64,000 nucleotides of DNA from Glossina fuscipes (taxonomy: Eukaryota > Arthropoda > Insecta > Diptera > Glossinidae), in NCBI RefSeq assembly GCF_014805625.2, contig NW_023998421.1:8570447-8634446 (forward strand). The letters are read 5' to 3'. A model generated the notes under the pieces. It searched no databases. It saw only the letters and a program-made list of their open reading frames with translations, and was not told where the DNA came from. Position numbers and translations under genes: made by a program. This document shows positions 48,126-59,942 of the stretch, in pieces (position 1 is the first letter of the stretch; the number at the start of each line of letters is the position of its first letter).

Positions 48126-49264
48126 AAAATATTGCATTGACTTGGGGTTATAAAGGGTTAATTAATTTTATATAACTGTATAAACGGTACAAAGCTTTTG
48201 CTGTACGGGTAAGATCAATTATGAGAACCGGAAACAAAAAAATCGTCTGTTTTACGAAAGCAAAGCGAAATTTCGAATCCTAATATGGTGTTAATTGCCA
48301 GTTTCTCATTCAAAATCCATATAGAGTGTGATAAAAGACCAGCTATTGTCATCAATAGCTAACAGTTTCTCAAAAATGAACATACAACATTTTTAAGGAA
48401 GACGGCTCATATATTATGTGACATTAATATTAAATATTTTCCATTTCCTTTTTGGTAATTTTTTATTGGTTTTTCTATTCGGCGTTATCTTTAGAAAATC
48501 AACATTCATCCGAACCATTACGGCAGATATTTACGTTTCTATCTTTATTTCTATTTTCTATAATTTTTCTATTAGTTTTTGGTTTAAGCTCTGAGTCTCT
48601 CTCCCTCTCTCTCTCGCTCTCGCTCTCGCTCTCTTCGCTATAAATAAATTGCATTACAAATAAAGCACTTCCGCTCTTTGATAACAAAACAAGAAAAAGC
48701 CAACGTAAACTACCTCATGTGCCAATTTCAATTACTAGTAACATTAGATGTTGTTTAATATCGACGTTAGCAAATAAAATCCAAAAAGGGGAGAAGTAAA
48801 AGAAGAAGAAGAAGCAAAAATAGTGCATTGGTTAACAACTCGTAAGGATTTCAGACTATAAAGCAAACTATACAGACGTCACGTTTTTCTTAAACATTGT
48901 TTAGCGCAACATCCCTATGCATTTCATTGTGAACATACGAGCTATATACTGTTCGTAGTTTATAGATTTGTTGTTGTGAGGAAAGGGAAGAAAATTCATT
49001 ATGCTCTTAATAGAATTCCATTACTTCCGCGCTCAAAGAAGATATGTTATTCAAAATTAATGTTCTTTGTAAATAACTACTACGTTGATCAAGCGTATAC
49101 CCTACAATTGCTTCGATGAGCGATGACATTTACAAATCTGTGGAAATAAAAATTCTCACATACACCCGTCCTTCAGGGTGATTATGGCAAACAAAGTTAA
49201 GGTTCATGTGTGTTTTATTTTTCGTGAACAGTCGAAAACAAATGCGAAGCACTTGTTCTACGTT
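48126..49264. other. Non-coding region, no gene seen
   Basis: Contains an imperfect CT/CGCT microsatellite at 48,597-48,635 (source of Ser/Leu and Glu/Arg open frames on the two strands) and a GAA run near 48,798-48,815. Confidence 0.45.
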
Positions 49265-49480
49265 TTATTTATACCTTACCAGCTTGTCTGTCCGTCTGTC
49301 CGTCTCTATGCCCTCTTTTCTTATGTTCAAACTATAGATCGCACTTTTTGAAATGTTTTAATAAAGTTTGGATAAAAACTACTAAAAACAGTTCGGATCG
49401 TAGCTTTTCTTCGAGCATATTCCATAAAAGGCATTACTTTAGAATGCCTTTAAATGAGTAACCGTAGGGGAGTATAATGC
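49265..49480 (+). repeat. Dispersed repeat family A copy
   Basis: CAGCTTGTCTGTCCGTCTGT, AAACTATAGATCGCACTTTT, AACAGTTCGGATCGTAGC and GAGTAACCGTAGGGGAGTAT; the central GGCCCAAGG module is lost. Confidence 0.7.
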
Positions 49481-52400
49481 GCGCAATGCTTGCCCGCAGT
49501 CCATCATAGGTTTTTTACTTTTCTGTTTTAGGATAAATACCTGTTTACTTCTATCTTGTTTAATTGCTGCATTGCAATGTACACTAAATATAAAAGAAGA
49601 AGAAATTTCGTTAGGAAACGAAAGCAAATGTCGAATATATACAGCTAAGCAAGGATAAGCAGAAAAGTGGTAAACGAAATGGCTGTTGTATGCTTGTATG
49701 AAAGCTGCATACACGATATGCTATACGCATGAAGAGAACACATCTGTTCATATAGAAGAGTGTATTTTTCTAATTTATTGTAGTATCAAGAGGCCATTAG
49801 TGTACTCATACAATATTAGTAGCCCATATAAATACTAATGTAGGAATAAATAAATAAACAAAATGTAATGGGTTTAGAGTAGCAGGAAAAATCAGGAAAA
49901 ATATAAAAATAGTGACCGTATATACACACACACACACATGAAAAATCCGGCTTCTTTTATGATCATACAATTTCTTGTTTTGAATACCGGAAATTGTTTA
50001 GTAAGGGTTGAATAAGTTCGTGTATTTCAACTCTATCATAGCTCAGTTGTAACAAAAAATAACAAATCTTTTATAAAATATTTTCAGATACGCATCAAAT
50101 CTAAGGCAACCTGGACAAGGAAAGTATGAACAATTCTCTCAGATTTCTTTTCACAAAAACAAACAAATTATTGAAAAAAATATGTTAGACAAGTGTTTTC
50201 ATTCAATATAAAAATAAAGTTATAAATCCATACACCTACTGTTGGATCAATTGTAGAATATTTGGAGAAAATTTCATTATTTTATCCGTTGAAAAATTTG
50301 TATTTGACAAAATAAACTACGTTTTTTCTTGCTTTCGAAAACGGATTTATTCTTAGTTCATGTTGTACTCCAAACATATTTTCCCACCGATAACACTCGT
50401 CTTTAAAGCCGTTCACTGCAGAACCTTTTACTAATTGGACTGGAGCTCTTCTTTTTTGAAGCTACTTTTGTATCATTAAGATATTTCCGAGCAGAGCCGA
50501 AGGAGTACAATCCGGTCTGCACTGTGTACGCATGAAATCTTTTCAGAGCTCTCGTAATGCTTGACACGTTATTAAAAGTGTATGTCGTGTGGCATCGCCT
50601 TAAAGAACGAGGAGCCGCCCTACAGTTTACATTTGAAAGTGAAATCTATTGTCGGACCAAAACGAAGTAGCTCGTGATGCATAGTTACCTTCCAATGGTG
50701 CTGAGCGTAAGAATTACATTACAAGGCTTTAGTCCGAACTCTGCCACCCTTCGGACAGATTAACTTACAATTAATTAATATAATTTTCATTTAAGGCTAA
50801 ATGACTCGGTTTCGGCTGGAACAGCGTTATTACAACCAGACGTGATTTGTTGATGAAGTGATAATTGCATCTGTCTTTATTGAATGAAGAAAATTTTTTA
50901 TATACTATAAAATTAAGTTATTTTCTTACAGACTGGGATATATATACGTTTGTGTTTGTTTGTTTATTTGAACATGCCAAGACGTAAGAACAATAAAAAT
51001 GCATGACAGCATGACACCGGATGATAGTGTCACCTTTATTTGGTTATTGCTTCGTTTAACATACTGCCATACATAAACAGTATCGTTTATCGCTGTTTAA
51101 TTCTAGATTATTCTAATACCATATAGACAAAATAATTGGATATTTGGTCAAACAGTAGATGCATGATTGACAAACAAATAAACTTATCATAAGAATGCAA
51201 TCATCTCTGTGTTATTTTATCCACCTTGAAAAGGTTCAAGAAAAGCTGTTTTGCTCCTGACTAGAAGAAAATGAAGCGCAAGTAAGGTAATGAAGTTTTG
51301 AAAGTGTAGAGAAAAGGAAAAAAGGAAAGAAACAACACGAAGAGCAATGAGAACTCAGTTTACAAAACGAGAAGAAAAGAAAAATTAAGTTAACACAGAG
51401 AGGCAAAGAATGTGTACGCGTAAGGATTTACCTATTTATGTAGAACAACTACCCGGAATCCATAAATATTTAACACAATTTTGCAAAATGGTACAAATAT
51501 TTATAAGATTGTTCTGAAAAACACTAGGATTTAAACTACGTTTAAATAGCGCGCAAAGGTCACGGACAATTGCCTGTGAGATTGCCAAACCATTAGTTGG
51601 GTGTAATGTATTATGAATAGCTTCATAGTTGTGTATTATGTATAGCTATACAATAGTTACATACGAAACTATGACGATTAACAATTAACACAGTTATGGG
51701 GGTCGCTAAAGCAAAACGCTTTCAATATTCTAGAAGACAGTGCAGGACGCAGTAATAGAAATAAACAATACAGTGGTGATCTCCCTAGCCCTCCTATGTT
51801 TACCCGATATTCCTCCTTATGGTACACGTTGGTTTTAATCGATTACTTAAAGTCTGTCTCAGCATGACCTCGACTACTATGATGGCAATCAAATATTAAG
51901 TCGTCTTTCCAATCATCTCAGAAGTCCCTCTTATCACAGATTCAATGTTCTCATGTACTTTTGCATAAGAAAAGGAAAACAATAACGAATTAAGTGAAAG
52001 GCAAAAATTAAGGTAAAAACATGGTGTCACACACACGACACCAACATTTGCCCACAATCATAAGTTAAGTCGATGAAACCATTAGAACTTTTGCTTTCGT
52101 TTCTCACTATTTACACAATCTATACCCATGTGAAAGGTCTGTATGCTTACACATATATTACTTAATTAAGGCGTGACAGAAAAAAGAGAAGCAAAGTGAA
52201 ATGGCTAAGCGCCTATTTCAGCACTTTACGTTAGCGCTTGTATTACTCGGTTGAGTTTGAAAGTACAAAAGCAAAACTGTGAAGAGATGCAATGGCATAA
52301 CAACACACATATGCAAACGCACTTAACACATCTTTTGCGAAACACGCGTGCCTTACTCTTTTATATAATTTTATTTATTTAACATTTTATTGGCACTCGT

Positions 52401-53204
52401 TACTCATCATCATTGAAACCGTCACAACCAATTCTACTGTTAAAAGAACGAGCGGACAGAGAACAATTAAACACATATACATAAAAACCTATATACAATA
52501 AACTCTGGCACATGTGATGTATTCCCATAGTGATGATATTTTTCTCTAACAAAATGGCTACAGAGAGTATTGGCCGTGTCGGGCGCCTGTGCATCCCCGC
52601 GTTATTAAACTTTAAAAAACACACAAAGTACATAAAAACATGCGAACAATAACTAAAAGAGAACGATAGTGAAGGCGAATTAACTTGTCTACTCCATCTT
52701 AAAGCATCGACACCGAGATCTTAAAACTACTTCTGTAACAGCGTAGGATTGTTCAGCCCTTTTCAACTTTCTGTTTGCCGTTCAAATGCTGACTGTCCGA
52801 ACGTCGCTAATAACAAAGAGCTTACGAAGTAGAGTAGTTTTCGTCTTAACTCTGATTAATCAAACGCTAGCAGCAGTTTCCGTGTTAATGCTTTACAAAC
52901 AGTTAAATGATGTTGTCCTCATTTTCTGTTATTTACAGAAGAGAATTTTTTGCGAAGCTTACTATGAAGAAAAGTATTTGACAAAAAAAAAAAAATTATT
53001 TGGAGCATCTGATGCAATTTCGTGAACTCTCTTACTAGCGTAGAATTTGACAAACTTGTGCGGCATCAGTATGCAGAGCATATGCATATGCTTGAGTTGT
53101 TCGTATATAAGAGAGAATTGCCTGTAGCACCCAAAACGCCGTTACCAGATGGATCCACGCACCCCAAGTAATAAGTCATTGGAAATTTTATAGAAGAACA
53201 AGTA
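49481..53204. other. Gene desert, nothing supported
   Basis: About 3.7 kb. Minor structures: a GGTGTC...GACACC hairpin near 52,023-52,042 and a (CA)n run near 49,925. No supported gene. Confidence 0.4.
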
Positions 53205-53590
53205 AGCACAGTATAATGGACCAAAGCCCACCAACAAACACCCTTCGTCGCCATACTCTTCTCATACAACGACTTTTCAAAATAAGCCTTTAGGTGAGAA
53301 GTCGTCGGAAAAGTGGTCTGATCCAAACCATTTTCAATATCGTGGCTTCCCTGGATTAAAAGCGATCAGCGTACCAAATTTCGTCAAAATATCTCAAAAA
53401 TTCCGACCGGCAGATGGAACACGAGAATACATAGTAAGGCACCAGGCGGACAAACAAGCTTAGATCGATTCAGAAAATGATGCTGAGTGGCTTGGTACAG
53501 TAGAAGGTGGGAGTATGGCAATTCTTCTCGGTGTAACATAAAACCACATAAGCTTAATATATCCTTATACCACAAGAGACATAGATTATA
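53205..53590 (-). repeat. Dispersed repeat family A, long minus-strand copy
   Basis: On the minus strand: TGTTACACCGAGAAGAATTG, GATCTAAGCTTGTTTGTCCG, AATTTTTGAGATATTTTGAC, GAAATTTGGTACGCTGATCG, TATTGAAAATGGTTTGGATC, ATTTTGAAAAGTCGTTGTAT. The best-preserved minus-strand copy. Confidence 0.8.
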
Positions 53591-55297
53591 TTGAATGCTG
53601 GTAATGCCCGACCAAGAAAGACAAGTTTCTTCTGAAATCTTTAAAGAAGCAACAACATATTTTGGTAGATATAAAATCGCTACTTCCTCCAACCAACTGT
53701 CAGCTAATAACGTTTATGAGTTTTGTTTGTGACATTCGGATTAAGTCATTTATTGAAAAATCATAGCTCAAACTTTTTTCACCGCCAGAACCAGAATTTG
53801 CGCGGCTATCTACCTTCCGAGCAAAAATATACAGATAAATTATATGCTCTGATAAATATATATATATTTGTCCGGAAAGAATCGAAAAGCGCGTAGCTAT
53901 TAGCTATACATTTTTGTTGTCTCTTTGGTTTATATTATATTGAAGAAAATGAAATTTTGTGTACAACAAAAATGAGTCACTGTAAGCATTTTGATTAAGT
54001 ACTCGATCTTTCAGTTCATAAAGCTATTTGGTTTCATAAGAGTGAATATATAATACACAAATGGGCTGATAAAACTTTGTACATATATATACCCATGTAT
54101 AAGGCGAAGGCCTTATTAAAAATTTTATCACTTTGTAGCCAAATTAGTTTGTAGCTCAACTAACAAAGAAGTTTGCCATTGATTAAAATAAAACCACATT
54201 CTACGTCAAAGAGAATTTAGTCAGTACACGCAATAAATAACAACTAAGCATATGAACTATACTTAAACCAAAACGTTCCGTCATACTGATAAGAAAGTTA
54301 AGTATAGCACGTAAATTCGTATAAAAGAGACCTTTTTAAAAGAGACCTTGATTGTTGTAATATGTTAAGTGCGAAAAGAAAACTTAGGTTTTTTGTCATT
54401 TAATACTCGCAAATCATGCCTATGCACATTCATACAAAGACTAGTGATATGGTTCTTTTTTAGCTCAGGCGCTCAGTTTTATCGCATACAAAATTGTTTA
54501 CACATCGTTTACGTTTCCGCATAATTAGCGTTGAATGATGTGTCGCTAGACGTTTTACTTTCGTTCGCTTTTTGCCTTTCACAAAAGAAAGCCATTAGAA
54601 ACATGTCTGAAGCAAAGAAGAAAGAGAATTATGAATCGCTTGAATTCATGTTTTGATTTCATTTAAGAGCTTTATACGCTCAAGAGCCTTTATTCAATTA
54701 AGTTTTCATTACATTTAATTAAACCAAATTCATTAAATTAAATAATAAACAAATTTTATATACGTGCTTTGCATTAATTTTACATCTTTTATTTTTCCTC
54801 TATCTCCCTTTTCTTTACTAGAAGGTCACTTAATCTAAACTAGCTTGCCAATGGGACCCAGAATGGAATGCCAACATAAGAGCAAAGCCCTCTCCATAAA
54901 AAAATTTTGCACGTTACTCTATAATCTTTACTTTCTTGAGTCAATGATGGACAGACGGCCTTGATTTTTAAATTTAAGCCAAGTACACAAAACTAAGGCT
55001 TGCATTGCTCCAATTTTAGTGACTTTAAAGATGCCAGCATATGCGATCGCATGGCAAAATTAACTCAGAGTCGCCCGCCAATCAAGCTTACGTGCAGACT
55101 CGATGCATATTGTTTTTTCAGTGAACGCTAGAAGCAAGAGAGTATACAAAAAGAAAATAAGATGTGCTGGCCGCAGCTTAGTGGCTGTGTGCCAAATCGA
55201 TAAGTGTTACGCCCCTTGAAAGGGCTTACAAAGTAGAAGGCGAAGAATAATTAACTAAGAAGTATAACAGAAGTACTAACAAATTCTCCGATATTTT
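53591..55297. other. Non-coding region, no gene seen
   Basis: Includes a 15-bp direct duplication of TAAAAGAGACCTT at 54,322 and 54,337. Nothing else supported. Confidence 0.4.
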
Positions 55298-55327
55298 TTG
55301 GTAAGACTCAACTTGTTGCAAAGTTTA

Positions 55328-55534
55328 ATAATCAAAATATTGGTCATTTATGTCTATGGTCTTTTACCACTCACCACCTGTTGTGCTAACTATGACAGCA
55401 TCGACCTGAACCAATGTTATTCGCCAAAAGACACAAACATGTCTGAAAAATACGCCACATATATGTTCTCAAGCCAAGTTGAAAATCACCTCCCAGATTA
55501 TATTGAACTAGACTGCAAATTTTTTCAAGAGTAA
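55328..55534 (+). pseudogene. Secretory-peptide-like open frame lacking an ATG
   Basis: The open frame reads IIKILVIYVYGLLPLTTCC then ANYDSIDLNQCYSPKD and ends DCKFFQE before TAA at 55,532-55,534. The first part has the hydrophobic profile of a signal peptide and the rest is polar, but the codon at the expected start is ATA and no in-frame ATG precedes it. It may be a dead secreted-peptide gene, a second exon, or chance. Its last codons and 3' flank take part in the tandem duplication at 55,512-55,860. Confidence 0.2.
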
Positions 55535-55860
55535 AACTTTTTGCCTGAAATCTCCCTTCTAACTGCTTTACAGCTTACTTACTGCGTATTCACTCCAAGG
55601 CAATTTAATCTTTTCCGCAGCTTCACCTGCATTTTTTCCGGTTTAACCTAATCAAATACAGAGCCGTAAATGAGACGCGGATGAACTTCTGCAAATTTTT
55701 ATCGTTTTCAAGACTAAAATTTTCCGCCCGAAATCTCACAGGTAAACCTCCTAACTGCTTCATAGCTTACTACGTATTCACACCAAGGCAATTTAATCTT
55801 GTCCTTAGGTTCACCTGCACTTTTTCCGGTTTAACCTAGTCACTCGCAGTGCCATAAATA
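55512..55860. repeat. About 177-bp tandem duplication, diverged
   Basis: Unit 1 (about 55,512-55,688) and unit 2 (about 55,689-55,860) share CTGCAAATTTTT, GAAATCTC, CTAACTGCTT, GCGTATTCACTCCAAGGCAA / ACGTATTCACACCAAGGCAA and CCGGTTTAACCTA in the same order. Small insertions and deletions separate the units, so the event is not very recent. Confidence 0.75.
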
Positions 55861-56683
55861 AGAAAAAAAACCCTCTAATTAAACATATGCAAATAAAACT
55901 GCAAAAGAAAGAAGCTTGTGCAGTTGAAAATAGCTATAATGTGTAACCATAAAGCTCTATTAATTTAGAATGGAAACATACTACGAGATCGAACCAAACT
56001 GCTGCCATATTTATAAAAATGGAAACTAAAGAAAAATGACTGAACCATACCGAGCATTCAATGCTTAGTAATTCATGGTAGTGGAAAATGAATTCCATGA
56101 ACATTCTTACAAAAGGTTTCCCAGTTCTTTCTCTATCCTTTAATTTTTGAAGATTACCTTTTATTTTTACTTTCAATTTGAACATAATCCAAAATTCGTA
56201 TCTATTCTTCTCAGCCACTTTTGATGAATAATGGCGAAATAAATATGTAAAAAAAAAAAAATGGTTATTATAATAATTTGACAAAGTCAATTTGATATTT
56301 AAACCGAGGTATCATAGAGAAAGGAAAGCGGAAATTTTTATAAACTGCAGATACCTTTTCGCTACAATTCATTCAAATCAATTCAATGAAGCGAAAAAAA
56401 AGCACACTCGGATGTGAGGGCGTAAGTTTTATGTCATGACTATTGTCATGAGCCATTAAAAAGATCCATAAAATCTACCGACAACGTGCAATAATGAACA
56501 TTTATATGCATAATATTTGAAAAAGTTACAATTATATGCTGATAGCTCTTGTTGTCGACAAGCTTTAAAACAATGAATCCTTCTTAATTATATGCTTTCC
56601 TATAAATTTATTTTTATATAATTTAAATAAAAAATTATTAAGCTCGCAGCTTTGTCGGAAACATGAACACATTTATACATACA
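55861..56683. other. Non-coding region, no gene seen
   Basis: AT-rich; a 118-codon minus-strand frame at 55,934-56,290 has no recognisable content. Confidence 0.4.
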
Positions 56684-56950
56684 TACTCTCCAGAATGCTC
56701 ATAGTCTGACTGTTTGAGAAGTCGTTGTACAATGTATTGTCGTTGAATCGCTGACACTCAGTAAGGGTTGCTGAACTGCTTCTTTATAGATAGTTAAATT
56801 TCTCTTACCTATGACAAAATCAAAATTTGAAATTTTACCTGTTCCCGATTCAATACAAATCCTTTTTTTTGATTTAAATCTGGGGTTTTCTAACAACAAT
56901 ATATAGAATTTTTAATTGATGCTGGAACTTGGAATTTCCTTAACATATAT
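56684..56950 (-). pseudogene. Inverted, truncated copy of the RING-H2 gene (promoter + first codons)
   Basis: The minus strand matches the 5' region of the two RING genes downstream: GGAAATTCCAAG (near 56,940), ACAGGT + AAAATTT (near 56,836), TATCTATAAAG as TATA equivalent (56,782-56,792), GCGATTCAACGACA, TACAACGACTTCTCAAAC, and ATG at 56,702-56,700 followed by AGCATTCTGGAG (Met-Ser-Ile-Leu-Glu). Similarity then stops abruptly; the sequence continues with a few foreign codons to a TAA at codon 10. So this copy has a promoter, leader and start codon but no RING domain. It lacks the AGGTGTAATTACACCT palindrome of the intact copies. It points away from the plus-strand genes. Confidence 0.8.
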
Positions 56951-57129
56951 AAATTATAGCGTTGTTACGTTAGTATTTTCATTCGTTTTTAAAAAATTTA
57001 GGTCGGAAATTATTTTTGGTATAAATTTCAGCTAAAAATTTTGTAGACTGATTTTTTGTTTTTCTTCCCGCGCATCCTTAACAAGTTGTTCCATTACAAT
57101 TAGTATTTGCTTGTACTCTGCATCACTTG

Positions 57130-57310
57130 CAGTGTGAAGGTATATTATATTAGCGGGAATATATGTAGCAGCCAGATATTATAATGATCAGCTTAAAGTT
57201 ACCCTCTCAATTAATCAGCGCCTGTCTATCCGTCCTTTTCTTTATGCGCAGTTCAACATACAACCGTTCATCCCATTGCCATTTTCAACAGGTACACGTT
57301 TTCAATTGAA
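57130..57310 (+). repeat. Probable family-A fragment, decayed
   Basis: GAAGGTATATTATATTAGCG, GCGCCTGTCTATCCGTCC and a TGCGCAGTTCAACATACAAC section recall the 5' half of family A. Weak match. Confidence 0.35.
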
Positions 57311-57733
57311 AGTGTGTCCCTAGGTATATCTATTAAAAAAAATTAATCTTGCTTAAATAGTTTAAATATTTATTATCTTGTAATCATCATTAGTGGTTTG
57401 GAATCAGTTCATTGCACTGTTGACACTTGAGTCAAAATTTCTCGGCATTATTTGTGGCGCCAGCTGACAAATGAAAAGATAGGTGGAAAGAAAGACAAAA
57501 ATTACGCCCAAATAATGTCGTTATTGAAATTTGCAGAAAATTACCTTCCTTTGCCTCTATACGACGCAAGCTTTTCAGTTCAAACTAATCAAAATTTCAA
57601 TATATGACAGGTACAATTCGAATATGTTGAGGAAATTCCAAGTCTCATCATTAATCATAAAATATGGTTTAAAATTCTAAATGTCAGTGAATGAAAAGAA
57701 AGAAGAAAATGTATATGTCGTGAAGCGGGCAAC

Positions 57734-57832
57734 AGGTGTAATTACACCTAGGTAAAATTTTAAACTTTGATTTTGTTAGAGGTATAGCGAATGTGCCTAT
57801 ATAAAGAAATGATCTGATTATCGTTATTCAGT
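57734..57832 (+). promoter_or_regulatory. Core promoter and palindrome of RING-H2 gene 1
   Basis: A perfect 16-bp palindrome AGGTGTAATTACACCT (57,734-57,749) contains two AGGTGT halves (T-box-like) around a TAATTA homeodomain-type core. It is followed by a TATATAAAG box (57,798-57,806) and a TTCAGT initiator (57,827-57,832; predicted +1 A at 57,830), 32 bases downstream of the TATA start. The predicted leader is 56 nt. The same three elements in nearly the same spacing occur before gene 2. Confidence 0.75.
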
Positions 57833-57885
57833 ATTAGTGATTCAATAATAGTATATTGTACAACGACTTCTCAAACTGTCAGGCT

Positions 57886-58278
57886 ATGAGCATTCTGGAG
57901 AGCATCTATCCCGTTATGGAACAACTTGTTAAGCTTGCAAAGTATTGCCTTAATATTGAGAGATTGATCGAAACAACTTACGATCATAATGAACGGGAGC
58001 ATTGGGTAAACGTATTGAACATACATTCACTGATATTGATGAACAACTTTGATGACATAGTGAGCGTAGCCATTAGCATGTTGCCGACATATAAATATTC
58101 TTCTGAACGAGATGATGGGAATGAAAAATGCTGTGCTGTATGCCTGATTGATTTTCAATTGAATGAAATTATCCGCAAGCTGCCCTGTGCTCATGATTTC
58201 CACGCTGATTGTGCGGATAAATGGTTAAAATTACACCAAACTTGTCCTATGTGTCGGGCATGTGTATTTAATGGTTAG
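57886..58278 (+). CDS. RING-H2 finger protein (probable E3 ubiquitin ligase), tandem copy 1
   Basis: 130 residues from the ATG at 57,886 (the frame opens earlier, from a TTG, but the ATG aligns with that of gene 2). Residues 1-80 are likely helical (MSILESIYPVMEQLVKLAKY..., an ERLIETT motif near 25-31). Residues 83-123 are a complete RING-H2: C83, C86, C101, H103, H106, C109, C120, C123, spacing C-x2-C-x14-C-x1-H-x2-H-x2-C-x10-C-x2-C, with the E2-contact features W113 and P121 (CPMC). No membrane segment or signal peptide. By family knowledge it should bind an E2 and transfer ubiquitin; the N-terminal half would choose partners. Intronless, own promoter, AATAAA 107 nt after the stop codon. 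Tandem sister at 59,943; overall about 58% identical. Confidence 0.85.
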   Translation: MSILESIYPVMEQLVKLAKYCLNIERLIETTYDHNEREHWVNVLNIHSLILMNNFDDIVSVAISMLPTYKYSSERDDGNEKCCAVCLIDFQLNEIIRKLPCAHDFHADCADKWLKLHQTCPMCRACVFNG

Positions 58279-58384
58279 AATAATTTTTTTAAGGAAAGAA
58301 AATTTCAAAATAATTTTAAATTCAAGAGATTTTATAGGCCTCGTAACGTAGTTAACCTCATGTTTCTAATCTTAGTTAATATTA

Positions 58385-58390
58385 AATAAA
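58385..58390 (+). terminator. AATAAA polyadenylation signal of RING-H2 gene 1
   Basis: Canonical hexamer in ATTAAATAAAGAAATTATAA, conserved at the matching place after gene 2 (60,443-60,448). Confidence 0.75.
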
Positions 58391-58444
58391 GAAATTATAA
58401 AATTTTATATTGCTTCTATCTACTCTGCACAATTTGTGAAAAAA

Positions 58445-58705
58445 AGGTATAGTAAATTTGTGTGAATGTATGCAACACTCAAAAAAACGGAAACGAGTTC
58501 TAATTCGACCTAAGCTTGCCTCGTTCTTTTGTGTTTAACGTAGAGGTCGCAATTTTTGAGATATTTTGATGAAATTTAGTACAATGCCACGCGTGGGCCA
58601 AAGAAAAGCGCTTTTGAAAATAGTTCGGATCACGCACTTTTTCGATCACTTGCTACGTAGCACCGCATTTTGCAAAGTCGCTATATGATTAATTGTAAGG
58701 GGATG
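58445..58705 (+). repeat. Dispersed repeat family A copy after RING-H2 gene 1
   Basis: GTGTGAATGTATGCAACACT, AGAGGTCGCAATTTTTGAGA, TATTTTGATGAAATTTAGTA, TGAAAATAGTTCGGATCACG and GCAAAGTCGCTATATGATTA. Starts 55 bp after the polyadenylation signal; an equivalent copy lies 57 bp after that of gene 2, so the repeat was probably already present before the block duplicated. Confidence 0.8.
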
Positions 58706-59387
58706 TAGAGAATTTAATCGCATGTCATATTCCCCTATTGTTGTTGTTGTATTGTTTCATTACGATTTTTCTTTTTTTGATCGCTTGGATTGGAAGAGAT
58801 CTGTTATTGCCTTACATTTGGTTTTATGGACTTTGCATTATATAAATTGAATGCATTCCAGCTTTCTCAATCACTTGCCTGTATTAAGACAACAGTTTAT
58901 CGAGCAATTTATTTCCTGTTTGCGCAATGCAGCTTCGACCTTTGCCATTACTAAAACCCTGGTATACCGAGTTAAATTGTGGCCGCGTTCGCTCACCAGT
59001 AAAAGTCGTGAGAGTTATCGTAAAATCACTTGTTGTGTCTGAAAATGCAGAACAAAAACTCAGAATAGAAGATCGACATATGACATATTGCGAGATTTAG
59101 GCGTTCGCTGAACCAACATATAGAAAATGTCAGAAATATTGCTTAGTGTTAAGATAGATCGGAATTCTCACAAAATTTTGGCATATAAACGAATACTTTT
59201 GTAGTTGCGATAGAAAAATTGTGCCGGAAGTCTTGGCTCTTTATCAAATACGAGGATTTCTACAGAATACAATAAAATAAGCAATGAAAACGAATTAGGA
59301 CAATATTGTGACTCTTTTATAGATTGAAATCCGTCGTCTTATGCAGAAAAGCAGCTCAGCTGTTGTCTCGTCGTAAGCATATCTGTA
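58706..59387. other. Spacer between the two RING-H2 blocks
   Basis: Unique to this position; includes a TTG trinucleotide run near 58,738. A 63-codon frame at 58,851-59,042 has no recognised content. Confidence 0.4.
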
Positions 59388-59803
59388 AAGAAAATTAATC
59401 TTGCTTAGACAGTTCAAATACTTATTATCTTGTAGTCATCACAAGTGATTTGGAATCAGTTCATTGCACTGTTGACAGTTGAGTCAAAACTTTTCGGCAT
59501 TATTTGTGGCGTTAGCTGACAAATGAAAAGTTAGGCGGAAAGAAAGACAAAAAGTAGACCCAAATAATCTCGTTTTTGAAATTTGTAGGAAAGTTAACTG
59601 CCTTTGCCTATATACAGGGTCTTAAGTGTTGGACTCACGCTTTTCAGTTCAAACAAACCAAAAATTTAACATATGACAGGTACAATTCGAATATGTTGAG
59701 GAAATTCCAAGTCTCATCATTAATCATAAAATATGGTTTAAAATTCTATATGGCAGTGAATGAAAAGAAAGAAGAAAATGTATTTTGCCGTGAAGCGGGC
59801 AAC

Positions 59804-59888
59804 AGGTGTAATTACACCCAGGTAAAATAGAAATTGTTAGAGCTATATTTGCCTATATAAAGAAATGATCCGATTATTGTTATTCAGT
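59804..59888 (+). promoter_or_regulatory. Core promoter and palindrome of RING-H2 gene 2
   Basis: AGGTGTAATTACACCC (59,804-59,819; last base differs from the perfect palindrome of gene 1), TATATAAAG (59,854-59,862) and TTCAGT initiator (59,883-59,888, predicted +1 A at 59,886), again 32 bases after the TATA start. Predicted leader 57 nt. Confidence 0.75.
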
Positions 59889-59942
59889 GTTAGTGATTCA
59901 ACGACAGCATCACTGTAGAACGACTTCTTAAACTATCTGATT

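Larger units (their letters stand above)
57338..58705 (+). repeat. Segmental duplication, unit 1 (RING-H2 gene block)
   Basis: The whole block, from AATTAATCTTGCTTA to the end of the family-A copy, is repeated at 59,388-60,770, with an offset of about 2,050 bp. Shared non-coding anchors include TTTGGAATCAGTTCATTGCA, GGCATTATTTGTGGCG, CATATGACAGGTACAATTCG (ATATATGACAGG... here) and GTCTCATCATTAATCATAAA. Promoter, gene, 3' end and downstream repeat were copied together. Confidence 0.85.

Noticed and set aside
48499..48687. Glu/Arg- and Ser/Leu-rich frames around 48.6 kb
   Set aside because: Direct translation of the CT/GA microsatellite on the two strands.
59576..59830. 84-codon frame upstream of RING-H2 gene 2
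   Set aside because: Lies in the duplicated promoter region; the equivalent stretch of unit 1 is interrupted by a TAA, so the similarity is at the DNA level, not coding.
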